Positions 46,748 through 59,142 of a stretch of 64,000 nucleotides of DNA are shown in pieces. The notes beneath the pieces are model-generated. The model ran no database searches and was not told the origin of the DNA. It saw nothing but the letters and a program-made list of their open reading frames with translations. The stretch's first letter is position 1; each line of letters starts with the position of its first letter. The stretch is from Cunninghamia lanceolata. Lineage: Eukaryota > Streptophyta > Pinopsida > Cupressales > Cupressaceae. The stretch spans positions 13,286,001 to 13,350,000 of the forward strand of contig BSBN01001225.1 in the NCBI GenBank assembly GCA_027924645.1. The letters run 5' to 3'. A program made the translations under genes and the position numbers.

Positions 46748-48180
46748 GACCATACTACTGAAGCTTCCTCCTCAAGACCCAAACCATAGAAAATTACCAT
46801 AAAAGAAAGTGGCATGGGGGAATACTCCATTGAGCACAGCCTCAACCTTGCCAAAATGCCTGTCTCCTCACTCTTTTGGCCAACCCAAGCATCCACCCAT
46901 ACATTTTCCAAAGCCATCTACTCCTCCTATAGCTCCCATAAATCCCTTTGTAAAATGGGGGACCTTATCTGATGAAATAGAAGAGCAAGATCTCCTACAA
47001 TGGCTTTATGCTGAAGAAGAAAACACACCCCAAGAGCCGCCTAGACTCCCTTCAGAACTCTATGGGCAGGGTGAGACTATTTTGCATAGGATGGGGTACG
47101 AAGGATAAGGCCCCATAGGCCTCAGAAAAGAAGGAATCATTGAACCTATACAACCTTCTTCATCCTCTTCGGCTAGAAACACAAGTGGCCTAGGATACAA
47201 AGGCAAAGGTAAAGCCAAGGAAAATGCCTGCCTTGTGGAGACAATCCAAACACTCCAAGTGGACAGTGACACAGATTCAGATGATTCAAATGAGTATGAG
47301 TGGGACGAGCTAACAGAGCACTCCTACGATGACAAAGAGGTTGACACCATCCAAACTCTTAGCCCCTACCATGAGGGACAAACGCAACGGGACAGACCAC
47401 TGGAGTCTGATTTGCCAATCCCTGAGATTATGGCTTTTGAGGAAAGTTTAAATTCTATTACAAGAAACAACTTGGAGGAAAGTACCACCTAGAACACTAC
47501 CCCGACCAATGCTCCTAACATTTCCATTCACACCATTAATGAATTAGGTCTATCATCTGACTCCCTTCCCCTCTTGCACCCTAAGCTTATTGACTGGGAT
47601 CTGCAAGGAACTCCCCAACTAGATATGTTCCAAAACAATGATGCTTACATCGATTATATGGAACTTAGGGACCACTTACCCAAGGGAGATCATAAGGCTG
47701 GTTTTGCTGAGCTTATTGACTGGGATCTGCAAGGAACTCCCCAACTAGATATGTTCCAAAACAACGATGCTTACATCGATTATATGGAACTTAGGGACCA
47801 CTTACCCAAGGGAGATCATAAGGCTAGTTTTGCTATCGAATTGAATACTGTGGCTTACTTTAGGGAGGGTGCCAAGCCTTCCAGTCGCAAAAATATCAAG
47901 ATCAAATATGGATCTGACAGTGAAAATTGCCTTGCGGCAGTGTCAGATCATAAAACAATAAAAAGAAAGGATGCATCCGAAGGTAAAAACCCAACTGTGG
48001 CACCTGACGATGGAATGCTTGACACTCTCCCTAGTGATATGTACCAGGAAAGGTCACAGATTGTTGTGGAACTAATAGAGCCCATGAATATTGGAACAAA
48101 AGAATAGCCCAAGATTATCCACTTTGCCAAATCTCTCACACCACCAGAGAAAACTAGGTTTGTACCGTTCTTTAAGTAGA
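46748..48180 (+). pseudogene. Tat protease-RT linker, acidic, with a 126-bp duplication
   Basis: Coding between protease and RT. The clade-typical GMGEYSIEHSLNLAKMPVS is still in the protease frame (about 46813-46869). From there the pol frame carries on (SFGQPKHPPIHFPKP), indicating a one-base indel near 46865. The following 400 codons are acidic (DSDTDSDDSNEYEWDE) with stops near 47106, 47490 and 48105. A 42-codon segment (LIDWDLQGTPQLDMFQNNDA plus about 22 residues) is present twice in tandem, 47583-47708 and 47709-47834, with only a few differences. I know no enzymatic role for this linker. Confidence 0.75.
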
Positions 48181-49470
48181 AGAGAGGTAGCTTCGCTTGG
48201 TCATATGCAGACATGCCAGGTCTAGACGCAAACCTAATTCTACATCATCTGCCATTGGACCCAGGGGTGAAACCAGTAAAGCAGAAGTTGAGAAAGATGC
48301 ATCCTCACATAGCCCTTTTGGTCAAAGAAGAACTCAAGAAATTGCTAGATGTGGGGTTCATTAGAGCCATAGATTACCCAGAATGGATATCTAATATTGT
48401 GTCAGTATCTAAACCAGATGGCCGAGTTTGACTATGCAATGATTTTTGAGACTTAAACAAAGCATGCCGCAAGGATGACTTCCCATTACCAAACATCGAT
48501 ATCATAGTTGACCTCACTGTAGGACATACAATGCTATCACTCATGGACGGGTTCTCAGGGTATAATCAAATCAAAATAGCACCAAAGGATCAACACAAAA
48601 TAGCTTTTACTTGCCCATGGGGTACCTTTTGCTAGAATGTCATGCCTTTTGGGCTGAAAAATGCAGGTGCTACGTATCAGCGGGCCATGACTACTATATT
48701 TCATGACATGATGCATGTAACTATGGAAGACTATGTCGATGATATCCTAGCAAAGTCTCTCACAAGGGATTCACACCTGGAGGTCCTAGAAAAAGTCTTT
48801 CAGAGATTGGACAAATTCCAAGTCAAACTGAACATGAAGAAATGTGTGTTCGGGGTAACTTTAGGCAAGCTACTAGGCTTCATCATGTCGACAAACAGAA
48901 TAGAGGTAGACCCGGCCAAGGTCAAATCTATAATGGACATGCCACCACCCAAGACTCTAACTCAGTTGAGATCCTTACAGGGCAAGTTGTAGGCCATCTG
49001 CAGGTTCATATCACAGCTGGCAGACAAGTGCCAACCTTTTAGCCACCTCCTGCATAAGAACATTCCATTTAAATGGGATGAGCAGTGCGAAGAGGCATTC
49101 AACAAGCTAAAGGAGTACCTTATGAATCCTCCCATACTCATGCCTCCGATCCAAGGAAACCCTTTAATTCTCTACATATCTGCTACACCCACTACTCTTT
49201 GGGCCCTTCTAGCACAACAAGACTACGAGAACAAGGAGAGAGCTATATACTACATCAGTCGAACCTTAGTGGGCTACGAGTTGCAATACTCACAGGTAGA
49301 ACGATCATGCCTTGCGGTGGTTTTTACTTCACAAAAACTCTGACATTACATGTTGGCACATCCTGTCAAACTCATTGCCAAGATCGACCCACTGAAATAT
49401 CTTCTTAGCAAAGTAGCTCTCATAGGACGACTAGCAAAATGGGTTATGCTTCTTAGTGAATATGATATAG
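48181..49470 (+). pseudogene. Tat reverse transcriptase and retroviral RNase H
   Basis: Same frame as the linker. RT motifs in order: RGSFAWSYADMPGLD, VKQKLRKMHPHIALLVKEE, GFIRAIDYPEWISNIV, CNDF and DLNKAC with two CGA-to-TGA stops (48429-48431 and about 48447), SLMDGFSGYNQIKI, MPFGLKNAGATYQRAM, and the catalytic YVDDILAKS at about 48730. The connection and RNase H follow (FKWDEQCEEAFNKLKEYL, LILYISATPTTLWALLAQQD, YYISRTLVGYELQYSQVERS). Four more stops lie near 48633, 48990, 49341 and at the W position FC*NVMPFG. RT copies element RNA into cDNA. The catalytic DD is intact, but this copy could not yield a full protein. Confidence 0.92.
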
Positions 49471-50060
49471 AATATGTGGATAGAAAAGCCATCAAAGGAC
49501 AAATCATCGTTGACCAACTGGCCGAGGCACCATTACAAGACACTTCACCAATGCAGTTTGAGTTTCCTGATGAGTCTTTATTCACTCTATCACCATCTCC
49601 TTGGAAACTCTACTTTGATGGATCTTACACCAACCATGGTTCAGGGGCAGGTATCCTATTTATCACTCCCCAAGGCGACACAATTCCAAAGTCCTACCGA
49701 CTGTTATTTCCATGTACAAACAACATAGCAGAATATGAAGCCTTGGTAATTAGTCTCAAGATGGCCACTGAATGGAAAATCCAAGCATTATGTGTCTACG
49801 ATGATTCTCAGCTTATCATAAATTAGGTCAACGATGAGTATCAAACCAAAGATGAGAAGCTCATCCCATATAAACGGATGGTCGACAACCTCAAAGAACA
49901 CTTTGGGACCATCTCCTTCGAGCAAATACCCTGGATAGAGAACAAAGTAGCAGATGTAATGGCTACCATAGCCTCTCTTCTAGAAATTCCTGAATATGAG
50001 TCACGGTATGAGTTCTTAGTGGAAACCATCCGACAACCGGCTTATGATCTCCTTGAAACC
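49471..50060 (+). pseudogene. Tat second (archaeal-type) RNase H
   Basis: A second RNase H fold after the retroviral one: WKLYFDGSYTNHGSGAGILF (first catalytic D in YFDGS), TNNIAEYEALVISLKMA (E), VYDDSQLIIN (D), a TAG stop at 49824-49826, then IPWIENKVADVMATIAS (final D). This dual RNase H arrangement is diagnostic of the Tat clade of plant Ty3/gypsy elements. The residues look complete apart from the stop. Confidence 0.88.
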
Positions 50061-51353
50061 CATTCCATTTGTCTCCTAGTCAGATCTGATTCACCTTGGT
50101 ACGGTAAGACTTACACTTACCTCAAGGACAATATTCTCCCACCGGACCTCTCTTCCAACCAAAAACAAACTTTCATCTGACAAGCCTCTCGTTACACCAT
50201 CATAGCCGATACCCTTTACCGATGTGGTCTGGATGGTACTCTACTCCGTTGTTTGGAACAAGAAGAATCCATAACTACCTTGCGAGACGTACATGAAGGG
50301 ATATGCGGAACACACTCCAGCGGCCCTTCCTTAGCCAAGAAACTCATGCGTTTGGGTTATTACTGGCCAAATATGGAAATGGATTCATATTAGTTTGTCA
50401 AAAAGTGCAAACAGTGCCAAATACATGGGAACCTAATCCATGCACCTACTCAAGAGTTGAGACCTTTAATGACACCCTGGACCTTTTGCCAATGGGGACT
50501 TGACCTTGTGGGAAAGATTCACCCACCCTCTTCCAACGGCCACAAATTCATCATAACCGCCACTGAGTATTTCACAAAGTGGATTGAAGCCGTTCCCCTA
50601 ACCACCGTCATAGGAAAGCAAATTTCCTCTTTCATTCTGAATTACATTATCTATAGATATGGCATCCCTTCATCCATCATAATGGATAATGGAAGACCAT
50701 TCAAAAATCAGGATGTCCAAGAGCTCTGTGAGCGTTTCAAAATCCAACATCGTTTCTCCACTCCATACTACCCCCAAGGTAACAGCCAAGCTGAGGCATC
50801 GAACAAAACCATTCTAAAAATCCTAAAGAAGACTGTCAATGATGCTGGCCACGATTGGCATGTCCAACTCAATCCTGCTCTGTGGGCCTATAGAACCAAT
50901 ATACGCACTCCCACAGGTGCTACACCCTACGCCCTTGTCTATGGGTCAGAAGCCATCCTTCCCATTGAGGTCGAACTACCATCTCTCAGGGTGTCGTTGA
51001 AAGGTCTCATATCAGACAAAGAATACATAGTCTCCAGGTTACAGGAACTAGAGCTGCTAGAAGAAAGGCACCAGAAAGCCTTCGATCATCTTAAAGCATA
51101 TCAACAGATGATGTCAAGGAGCTATAATCACAAGGTTCGCCCAAGATGCTTTAAGGTTGGGGACCTAGTTCTAAAAGAGAACCCTTGCAATCAACAAGAC
51201 AGAGAAAAGAAAGGTAAGTTCGAGCCTAACTGGCTTGGGCCCTATGTGATTGTAGCTGCTTACGGATCGGGGGCATATCAGTTGGCCACATCAGAGGGTG
51301 AGTTGTTCGATGATCCAATCAACAGCATGCACCTTCACCAGTGTTATACCTAG
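50061..51353 (+). pseudogene. Tat integrase
   Basis: H2C2 zinc-binding part: HEGICGTHSSGPSLAKKLM with YYWPNMEMDSY, a TAG stop near 50391, then KKCKQCQIHGN. Core from about 50500: FIITATEYFTKWIEAVPL, where the first catalytic D of the usual ATDYFTKW is E; then SSIIMDNGRPFKNQ (second D) and YPQGNSQAEASNKT (third, E). The C-terminal part contains FKVGDLVLKENP, LGPYVIVAAYGSGAYQLAT and ends LHQCYT with TAG at 51351-51353. No chromodomain follows. Integrase inserts the cDNA; the D-to-E change and two upstream stops (50178-50180 and 50391) predict an inactive enzyme here. Confidence 0.92.
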
Positions 51354-53542
51354 GAGAACCCCAATGCAAGGGGGCACAATAAAATCAAAAATCAAAAAAT
51401 CAAAAAAGTTGAAAAGAGAAAATACAAAAAAAATCAGAAAAAAATAGAAAGCATACAAAAAAATCGTCCTTTGGTGAAAACCTGGCAAACAGGTGCCTTG
51501 GATAGGTATCATGATGAAAACCTGGCAAACAGGCATCATGTTACTTTCTAGCTTCTCGTGAAAATAAAAGCAAGTGGGGAAAACCTAGTAAACAGGTGTT
51601 ACTTGTGATAAACCGCCTTCTCCATCTTTGGGAATCCAATCACCCTGAGTCCATTCTTCCTTCGCTCATTTCCCATTTGACCCATATCTGTCCTACAATA
51701 AACACTTGATAGTTACCTATCATGGCTTGATACTCACCTTGTGGCCTTGTCAACCAAGGTTTTGTCCCATACCATCTCCTTCATGTGAGCCTAGTATAGT
51801 GTCTCTCGTCGGTGTCCATAGTCCAAGTCCGTGAACTACGTTGCCTCTGCGCCGTCACGTAGGCAAGGCCATTATTCTAATGCACCCCCGAGGCTTCCAT
51901 TTCTTCCATGGTCCCATTCATCCCCTCTCTTGTCTTCATTCTTGTCATCTTTCTTCTAGTCCATCCATGGTCCATTAGGGTTTACCCCAAACTACGTTGC
52001 CTCTGCATCATCACGTAGGCAAGGCCATTTAGCAATGCGCCCCCGAGGCACTAGGTCAGTCCCTTAGGGTCCGTCTCCCCAATAAGGATTGTGCAATCTT
52101 CTCACCAAACAAGCAAATGCAAGCAGAACCCGCGCCTCAAGCAGAAATCTTGACTGTGAGCATCTTAACCTATCCAATGCAAAGCAAATACCCAAGGTGT
52201 TCTAAATGATTTTATGCAAATTAAGGCAAGAACTAAACACATATCAACACAAATATGCTTTGTAGATCGGAAACATGGTTAACAATTTGAGTCTAGATTT
52301 TTGCTATCATACCTTCCTATGCTACTTGAGGATGCCAAAAGCTAGAGATGCTAGGATGGGGGCATGATTATTTTCTTTGTTTGCTATTTGTGGATTAAAC
52401 TTTAATAATGTGAAGCCTTGTCTAAGGACATGATCGGCAAAAGATCATCGAGGACATCAAAGGTATAACATGAATGGGGGCAATCCTTGTTTGTTGAAAC
52501 GCAAGAAGTACTTAGGTCATTTAGATTCAATTTTGACTAGATGCTTGTATTAACTTGCTAAATCACACTCCATGTAAGCGGTACTCAGGTCATCTCGGTT
52601 CAATTATACCTAGATGCTTGTATTCAGTTACAACATTTCAGAAAAGTACCACAAAAAAATGCCCAATGATGAAATAAGGCACTCCAATAGCAAAGCATCC
52701 ATCCTATATCCATTTATACATCCATACCATACCCCATGCAATAAAGATCCAACAATACAGAGTATCAATACAAATAAAAGCTTGTGAGTCCTTCTATTGA
52801 GTCTTTCTTCTATCAATCAGATTTCTATCTATCATCATATCTTTCATCCTTGTCCAGTTAGTCTGAGTAATGATCCAAATGCAAGGTCCATCCTTAATCC
52901 ATACCAATCAAGTCAAGTCAATCTTGCACAAATGATCCAATCACAATCAGGGGTCTTGATCTTTGTCTGGTCATAAACCAACTCGATCAGTTAATCAATC
53001 AATTGTCTTATACAGGATGTTGCATTGTTGAAATCAGACCAATACACACGTCTTACACGACATGCTTCATTTCCTGAAACCAGACACTATCCTTCATGTT
53101 GCTCTAGGGATCCATTGTTCCCCACCATGACAACATGCCTATCGTGTTGGTCTAGGGATATATCGTTCCCCACCATGACAACATTGTCGTATATCATTAT
53201 CAGTATATCATTAATTTACCACTTGACAGGGGCAATACCTTGTTTGTTCTTGTGTCATTTGTGTATACTTGCTTGCTTGCTTGTGTGTGTCATCATTCCA
53301 TCTTGCATCGCATATCATTCAACTCTTTTCTTCATCCCTTTTCCTCCAACCTATCCTAACCCCTTCGTCTTCGTGAGATTGTCTGTCTCCGAATCTTTGG
53401 CCCTTTTCCTGTCCAATCTCTCGAGGGGGCATCCTATCGTCATTAAACTTGTACGAGGGGCAAACCGGGGCATGTATCACCATCAGACTTTTTATTCTTT
53501 GAAGCAATGCCGTAAACTGCATTGCATCAAAGAGGGGCAAAA
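51354..53542 (+). other. Tat 3' non-coding region with short repeats and PPT
   Basis: 2.2 kb without a gene; the 176-codon frame at 53025-53555 has no motif and crosses the LTR border. Several short duplications: 'gaaaacctggcaaacaggt' near 51478, 51516 and (variant) 51580; a block with 'gttgcctctgcgccgtcacg' near 51840 and 51996; a 'agatgcttgtatt' block near 52541 and 52611; and 'gttccccaccatgacaacat' near 53117 and 53166. The PPT is AGAGGGGCAAAA at 53531-53542, touching the 3' LTR. Long repetitive 3' regions are usual in Tat elements. Confidence 0.75.
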
Positions 53543-54635
53543 TGTATATGCCTAAAAATGACACAAATCATCCTAAATAAATATTCTAAATATTTATTCC
53601 ATTCTTCTACCAATTAAATAAATATTCTAAATTTATTTAATCGATTCACTGTTCCATAATTAAATAAATTCAATTTATTTAATTAAAATTCTTCTAAATG
53701 TCCTACCCAATTAAATAATCATAAATTATTTAATTAATCCAAATTCCTCTATCCTAAGTTCTAAATTCAAAAATCCACCTCACATTTACACCTCACCTTT
53801 ACACCTCACCTTTTCCACCTCACCTTGTCCACCTCATCAGGTTGTACATGTAATTAAATATATTTAATATTTAATTACCTATTTTTCTCTCACCCACATG
53901 GCCTATTTCTTCTCAAATCAGAAGTTAGTTAACTAATCAATCAAATATGTTAACTAATTAGTCATTTGAGTTCACTGATCAATCTATTCTGTTGACTCCT
54001 CAATCAACCCAGTTCACTGGTCAATCAATTCAGTCAATCCCATAATCCACTCTTCTAACTGATCAATCAAGTTTGTTAACTGATCAGTCAATGGAGTTAA
54101 CTCTCCAATCAATTTTGTCACATCCCCTCTTTCATGATGGAGCTGGGACACTTGTCACATTTCTACTGGTTGCACATTCCTCAACCATCCTCAGCTGTTG
54201 ATCTTCATATCTCCTCTTAACTGTTGATTCCCATTCTTCCAAGTCTATAAATGAAGCTTCATCCCTCCATTCTAATCATCCAAGCTATCTACATTATTAC
54301 TCTGCAGAAATTCACCAGCGCGCCTTTGGCACCCTCTTACCATTCACTAGCTTGAGATCACATACTTGCCTTGGAGCTCATCTTCATTGCATATCACAAC
54401 AGCCATTTACCATCGACTTCCTCGAACACAGCTTAAAGGAGTGCACTCTCTGAGGGCTTACTTCATATGTAAAAGGATGGTTGTAATAGGCAAACAACAG
54501 AAGCATCGATTTCAAGGAAGGTTTGCTTTGTGTTATTCATTTCTATTTTCTTTCAATCTTTCTTGTTATCTTCTATTTTGTTGATGTTTGGGTCTTATAA
54601 AATTCAATTTGATTGATCCACGTTTTACCCTTACA
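53543..54635 (+). repeat. Tat element 3' LTR
   Basis: 1093 bp, TGTATATGCC to CCCTTACA. It differs from the 5' copy at about 16 positions by eye, plus a 13-bp tandem duplication (TTTACACCTCACC) near 53790. TATAAAT at 54246-54252. Confidence 0.95.
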
Positions 54636-54644
54636 GGGGCATAT

Positions 54645-56123
54645 TGATGCAGAGCGCACAGGGGAAGCACACAACTGATCAACAATTTGATTAGTGAGAG
54701 TCTGAGTTATGTCTTAGCGATCTATTCTTATCAGCCAAACATACCCCGTTGGCCACCTTGCAACTTCTCTGTCCGATCTCTCAACTCTCCCCGATAGCCC
54801 AACTCCACTTTGTCTTCAGAGAGACTTCTTCTATCGGCGACGTCTTCAAACCTCCTATCCATACCCTGATGGTAGTTAAGTTCCCACTCACCTTAACCGT
54901 GGTGGTTAGTCGTGACCCTGTCGTCAAGACTTAGATCATCGGTGAACTCAAACCAAGGTCTGTTGATATGCCGATACAACCGTTGTCGGTGAGACTCCAA
55001 ACATCGACGAAGCCTTAAATCCTTTTACCGATATACTGATGCGTTATGTTGCCTTTGACAAGACTTCCTTCATTGGAAAACTCCTTGTTTGTTCACCTGA
55101 TACACTGATATATGTTATCTTCAGTGAGACTAAAGCTGTTCTTCACCGATGCACCTTCTATCGGTCCAACACCGTTGATCGGTGTAACTTCCAAATGCTT
55201 CCCCGAGGGGCTATTTTACACCGATGGTGACTTCTGTTACTCTGCAACTACGCAGACACCAAACCAGTATATAGAAATGAAACTTGATAGAACAGAAGGG
55301 GTTCTATAATCCTCTGCAAACACTTGATCACCCATCAATTTGGCCACTCCACTAACTGTTCTCACATAACAACACTTTTCCTATCGTTTCAATGACTAGT
55401 CACATAGAGATGCCTAGTCAAACTCATGCCAAACTCCTTGGATCCTTGAGTGTTTGACCCAAAACCATAGAAAACACAAAATATACATTGTATTCCTCCA
55501 TCACACTGAAAATGAGAATCTTTCTTTTAGTGGACAGAGGAATAACAGACCATTTATTCACAAAACCCTAGTTTCTAGGTTTTTAGACCAGTCTTTGCAA
55601 AAAGAACAATATCTCAGAAACTATGGCACTTCAAGACACTAGAATACTTCTAAATGAAAGCTATCTCACTACTTGAACATCTCCAATTAGTTTTAGGTGA
55701 TCAACTATCCGTACAGGTTGTACATAAATGACTGTTACAGCGGATTACTCAGAAAAACTATGTTTTTAGCACACCCAAAAACTCCAAATCTTCATTCATT
55801 ATTTCAAGTTACATCATACTACACCTATAGAAGGATTGAGACATTAGTTAACCTCCCTCCCAGCCATACAAACTGATTTTGAAAGTTAGTTAGCTGATGG
55901 GATTCTCCTCTCACAAGAAAATTACATGTTTTCATTGTGTTATTACATCAAACTTGACCAAAACATGGTCTACATAGGTCTAGTGACCAAATTGACATAA
56001 AATCCTTATTACAAACATGATGTGGCTTAAAAATCCTTATTGAAAACATAAACAAAACATGACATGCATAGAATTCAAATGATCCAAGATTGGATCCACC
56101 ATAGAGAAGGTGCTCCTGCACCA
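54645..56123 (-). repeat. Chromovirus 3' LTR
   Basis: 1479 bp. Sense start TGGTGCAGGAGCACCTT, sense end CTGCATCA, forming an 8-bp terminal inverted repeat with one mismatch. Many 'cgat' and 'cgg' words occur at 54700-55230. The sense PPT reading CTTGCAGAGGGAGTA is just upstream (56124-56138). Confidence 0.95.
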
Positions 56124-56144
56124 TACTCCCTCTGCAAGAAAAAC

Positions 56145-57600
56145 TCAAGTCCCTTGAGTTGCCAACTGTTGGAGTGTCTTCCCATGCTTCAAAATGTCTT
56201 CCTCACTCATCCATGTAGCCTCTAAATTAGGAAGATTATGCCACTTGACCAAGTACTCCTTGTACACACCCTACCTTGTCTTTTTGACAACCTTGGAATC
56301 TAAGATGCATTCCAATTGTAAAGGCTTACTTGGAGGTAGATCTTTGACCCAATCTTCATCTTCAATCACAACATTTGATCCATCTTCAGCATTCAATGGA
56401 GGTCTGAAACATTGAATATTGGAGAAATAGCAAGACCGAATGGCAATTCTATTTCATAAGCATTTGGACCAAACTTATGCACTACCTTGCATGGTCCTAT
56501 TTTCTTCATCAGAAGCTTGATTGGCTGTCCTTTAGGAAGCCTTTGCTTCCTTAGATAGGCCATCACCAAATCTCCCACCTTGAACTGTACATCTCTCCTT
56601 TTGAGATCTGCCCTATCTTTGTATTTGGAGACTATTTTTTCTAACTAAACTTTGACTTGATCATGAACTGCCTTCATGGTGGCAACAAAATCTTCTCCTA
56701 GAGCACTCCTCTTATCCCAACCTTGTAGTTCTTTGAGTTCAAGTGGTTCTCTTGGATGGAAACCATAAAAAATTTCAAATGGACTCTTCCCAGTGCTTCT
56801 ATTTACTGAATCATTGTAAGCATACTTAGCTTGATTGATAACCAAGTCCCATGCCAACACATGTTGCTTGGTAAGGCATCTTAAAAGGTTTCCTAGGGAC
56901 CGATTAACAACCTTAGTCTGACCATTAGTTTGGGGATGGTAGGCTGATGAGAAAGACAATTGTGTTCCCAATTTTCTCCATAAGGTCCTCCAAAAATGAC
57001 TAACAAACTTGGAGTCTCTATCAGTGACAATTGAAAGAGGCAAACCATGGATTCTAACCACTTCTTTGAAAAAGAGACTAGCAATGTGAGATGCATCATT
57101 TGTGCATTTGCATGGCACAAAATGAGCCATCTTACTAAATATGTCCATAATGACAAAAACACTATCCACACCCCTTACTATCTTAGGAAGACCAAGTACA
57201 AAATCCATACTAATGCTCTCCCAAGGCCTATTGGGAATAGGAAGGTGTTGGTACAAACTAGCATTAGAAGATATACCCTTGGCCTTTTGACATATGGTAC
57301 AACTTGTAACATATCTCCTTACATCTGATTGTACTTTTGGCCAATAGTAGAATCTAGTAACTTGTTCCAAAAGTGTCCTCCTAAAGTTCCATTGTCCTTC
57401 TCTTTGATGATGTTATCCCTCATTGAACACTTAGGAACACATAGCAAACTGCCCTTGAATAAGAGACCTTCCTACAACACAAAATCTAAATATTCACCAT
57501 GAAAAGTGTTAGCCAAATTAGCACAAACTTCATAAGAATCTTTGAAATCTACATCTTCCTTGTATAACCCCTTAAAATAATCTATCTCCATGCTTTCCAT
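56145..57600 (-). pseudogene. Chromovirus integrase and chromodomain
   Basis: Begins with the RNase H-integrase linker (MESMEIDYFKGLYKEDVDF), then GTLGGHF of the H2C2 part; an indel near 57380 shifts the frame and TLLEQVTRFYYWPKV and CTICQKAKG follow. Core: SMDFVLGLP and FVIMDIFSKMAHFVPC (first D), SIVTDRDSKFVSHFW (second D), AYHPQTNGQTKVVNRSLGN, where the third catalytic E is K (GAG to AAG). A TAG occurs at about 56645, then VGDLVMAYLRKQRLP, IGPCKVVHKFGPNAYEIEL and SPIFNVSDLH. Another frame slip near 56393 leads to the chromodomain (YKEYLVKWHNLPNLEATWMS, about 56200-56258) and TGA at 56145-56147. The enzyme is predicted inactive. Confidence 0.92.
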
Positions 57601-57609
57601 CTATACTTC

Positions 57610-59142
57610 CTATATGACAAGCACCCTTCTACTTAAAGCATCAGCCACTTTGTTGGCAACACCTTTTTTATGCTTAATAGTGAAGGTATAGGCCTGCAAT
57701 TGTTCCATCCACTTAACATGCCTATGATTCAACTTTTCTTGACTATTTAGAAAGCTAAGAGCATGGTTATCAGTAAAAACAATGAATTCTTTGGGCAGCA
57801 AATAGTGTCTCCACTTTTTGAGAGCTTGCACCATTGCATAAAGCTCTAGGTCATAGGTAGAGTACCTTTGTTTAGCCTCATTCAACTTCTCTAAAAAAAA
57901 GGCCACTGGATGTCCATCTTGACTAAGAACAACACCTATTGCATACTGACTTGCATCACATTCCACTACAAAAACTTTGTCAAAATCAGGGAGTACCAAT
58001 GTAGGTAATTCAGCCACTTTCTTCTTTAACAATTCAAAGCTATCATCTACTTGCTTTGTCCATTGAAATTTGCACTTTATGCCACCCTTGATGGTGTTAA
58101 GAATAGGAGCACTTATGTGACTAAATCCTCTAATGAACTTCCTATAAAAAGTTTCCAAGCCATGGAAGCTTCTAACATCTCCCACTATCCTAGGAGTAGG
58201 CCAATTGAGAATAGCCTCAACCTTTGTGGAGTCCATCTTCAAACAACCATTAGAAATCACAAAACCTAGGTACACAAGTTTAGTTTTCATGAAACCACAC
58301 TTATCCAAGTTGATAATCAACTTATTCTTATGCAACTTCTTCATCACTTGTCCAAGATGCTTCACATGTTCTTCTTTTGTCCTGCTGAAAACAAGTATGT
58401 CATCAAGATAAACAATTACAAATTTGTTAATGAATTCAACAAGTACCTCATTCATCAAATGCATGAATGTTCTTGGGGCATTGCTAAGGCCAAATGGCAT
58501 GACAAGCCACTCATAGAGACCTTCATTTGTCTTGAAGGTAGTCTTCCATTCATCTCCCTGCCTAATTTTGATTTGATGATAACCAGATTTCAAATCAATC
58601 TTTGAATAATAACATGACCCTCCAAGATAGTCCAAAAGATGCTCAATCCTTGGCATAGGGAATCTATACCTTATTGTGATCTAATTTATGGCCCTTGAAT
58701 CCGTACATAGTCTCCACTTCCCATCTTTTTTTGGAGCAAGTACTCTAGGGACTGCACATGGACTAAGACTCTTTCTAATCAGTCCTTTCTCTAAGAGTTC
58801 TTGAATTTGTCTACTCACATCCTCATTTTTCTGTGGTGTCAATTTATAGGCAGCCTTATTGGGCAACGTAGCACTTGGGATCAAGTCAATTTGATGACTT
58901 ATATCTCTCATGGGTGGTAAGGAGTTAGGAGTATCCTCTACCACAAGATCTTGGTACTTATCCACCAATTGCTACACTTCTAGTGGAATCTCTTTTTGAT
59001 TTTTGTCTTGCTGACTTGATTCATCTTTAGGCTTCATTACCAAGGCATACCCTTGGGTATCCTTCTCCTTCATGAGGTGTAAGAACTCTTTTCCGCTAAC
59101 CATCATGACATTGGTGTCATTACTCTTCTCTCCAATCTGCTC
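57610..59142 (-). pseudogene. Chromovirus reverse transcriptase and RNase H
   Basis: Same frame as gag. RT motifs: GLIRKSLSPCAVPRVLAPKK, GKWRLCTDSRAIN, a TAG at 58678-58680 where K is expected, [49 protein letters not shown], and the catalytic [15 protein letters not shown] (about 58380-58420). RNase [21 protein letters not shown], a [20 protein letters not shown] segment, [11 protein letters not shown], and VADALSRR at the end (57610-57640). Catalytic residues look intact. Stops also occur upstream in the protease-RT linker (about 58969 and 59141). Confidence 0.95.

Larger units (their letters stand above)
40276..54635 (+). mobile_element. Tat-clade Ty3/gypsy retrotransposon, 14.4 kb
   Basis: Complete plus-strand element with LTRs 40276-41355 and 53543-54635 and a perfect duplication GGGGC (40271-40275 and 54636-54640). 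Order: PBS, 2.8-kb leader with two tandem arrays, gag, protease, acidic linker, RT, retroviral RNase H, a second (archaeal-type) RNase H, integrase, a 2.2-kb 3' non-coding region, PPT. The second RNase H, the absence of a chromodomain, and the size place it in the Tat clade (Tat/Ogre/Retand group). The LTRs differ at about 1.5% by eye plus one 13-bp duplication. The gag-pol frame nevertheless holds about 16 stops and one frameshift, so the copy is defective. Confidence 0.95.

Noticed and set aside
53025..53555. 176-codon plus-strand open frame
   Set aside because: It is in the Tat 3' non-coding region, crosses the PPT and the LTR border, and has no recognised domain; the composition is that of the non-coding repeats.
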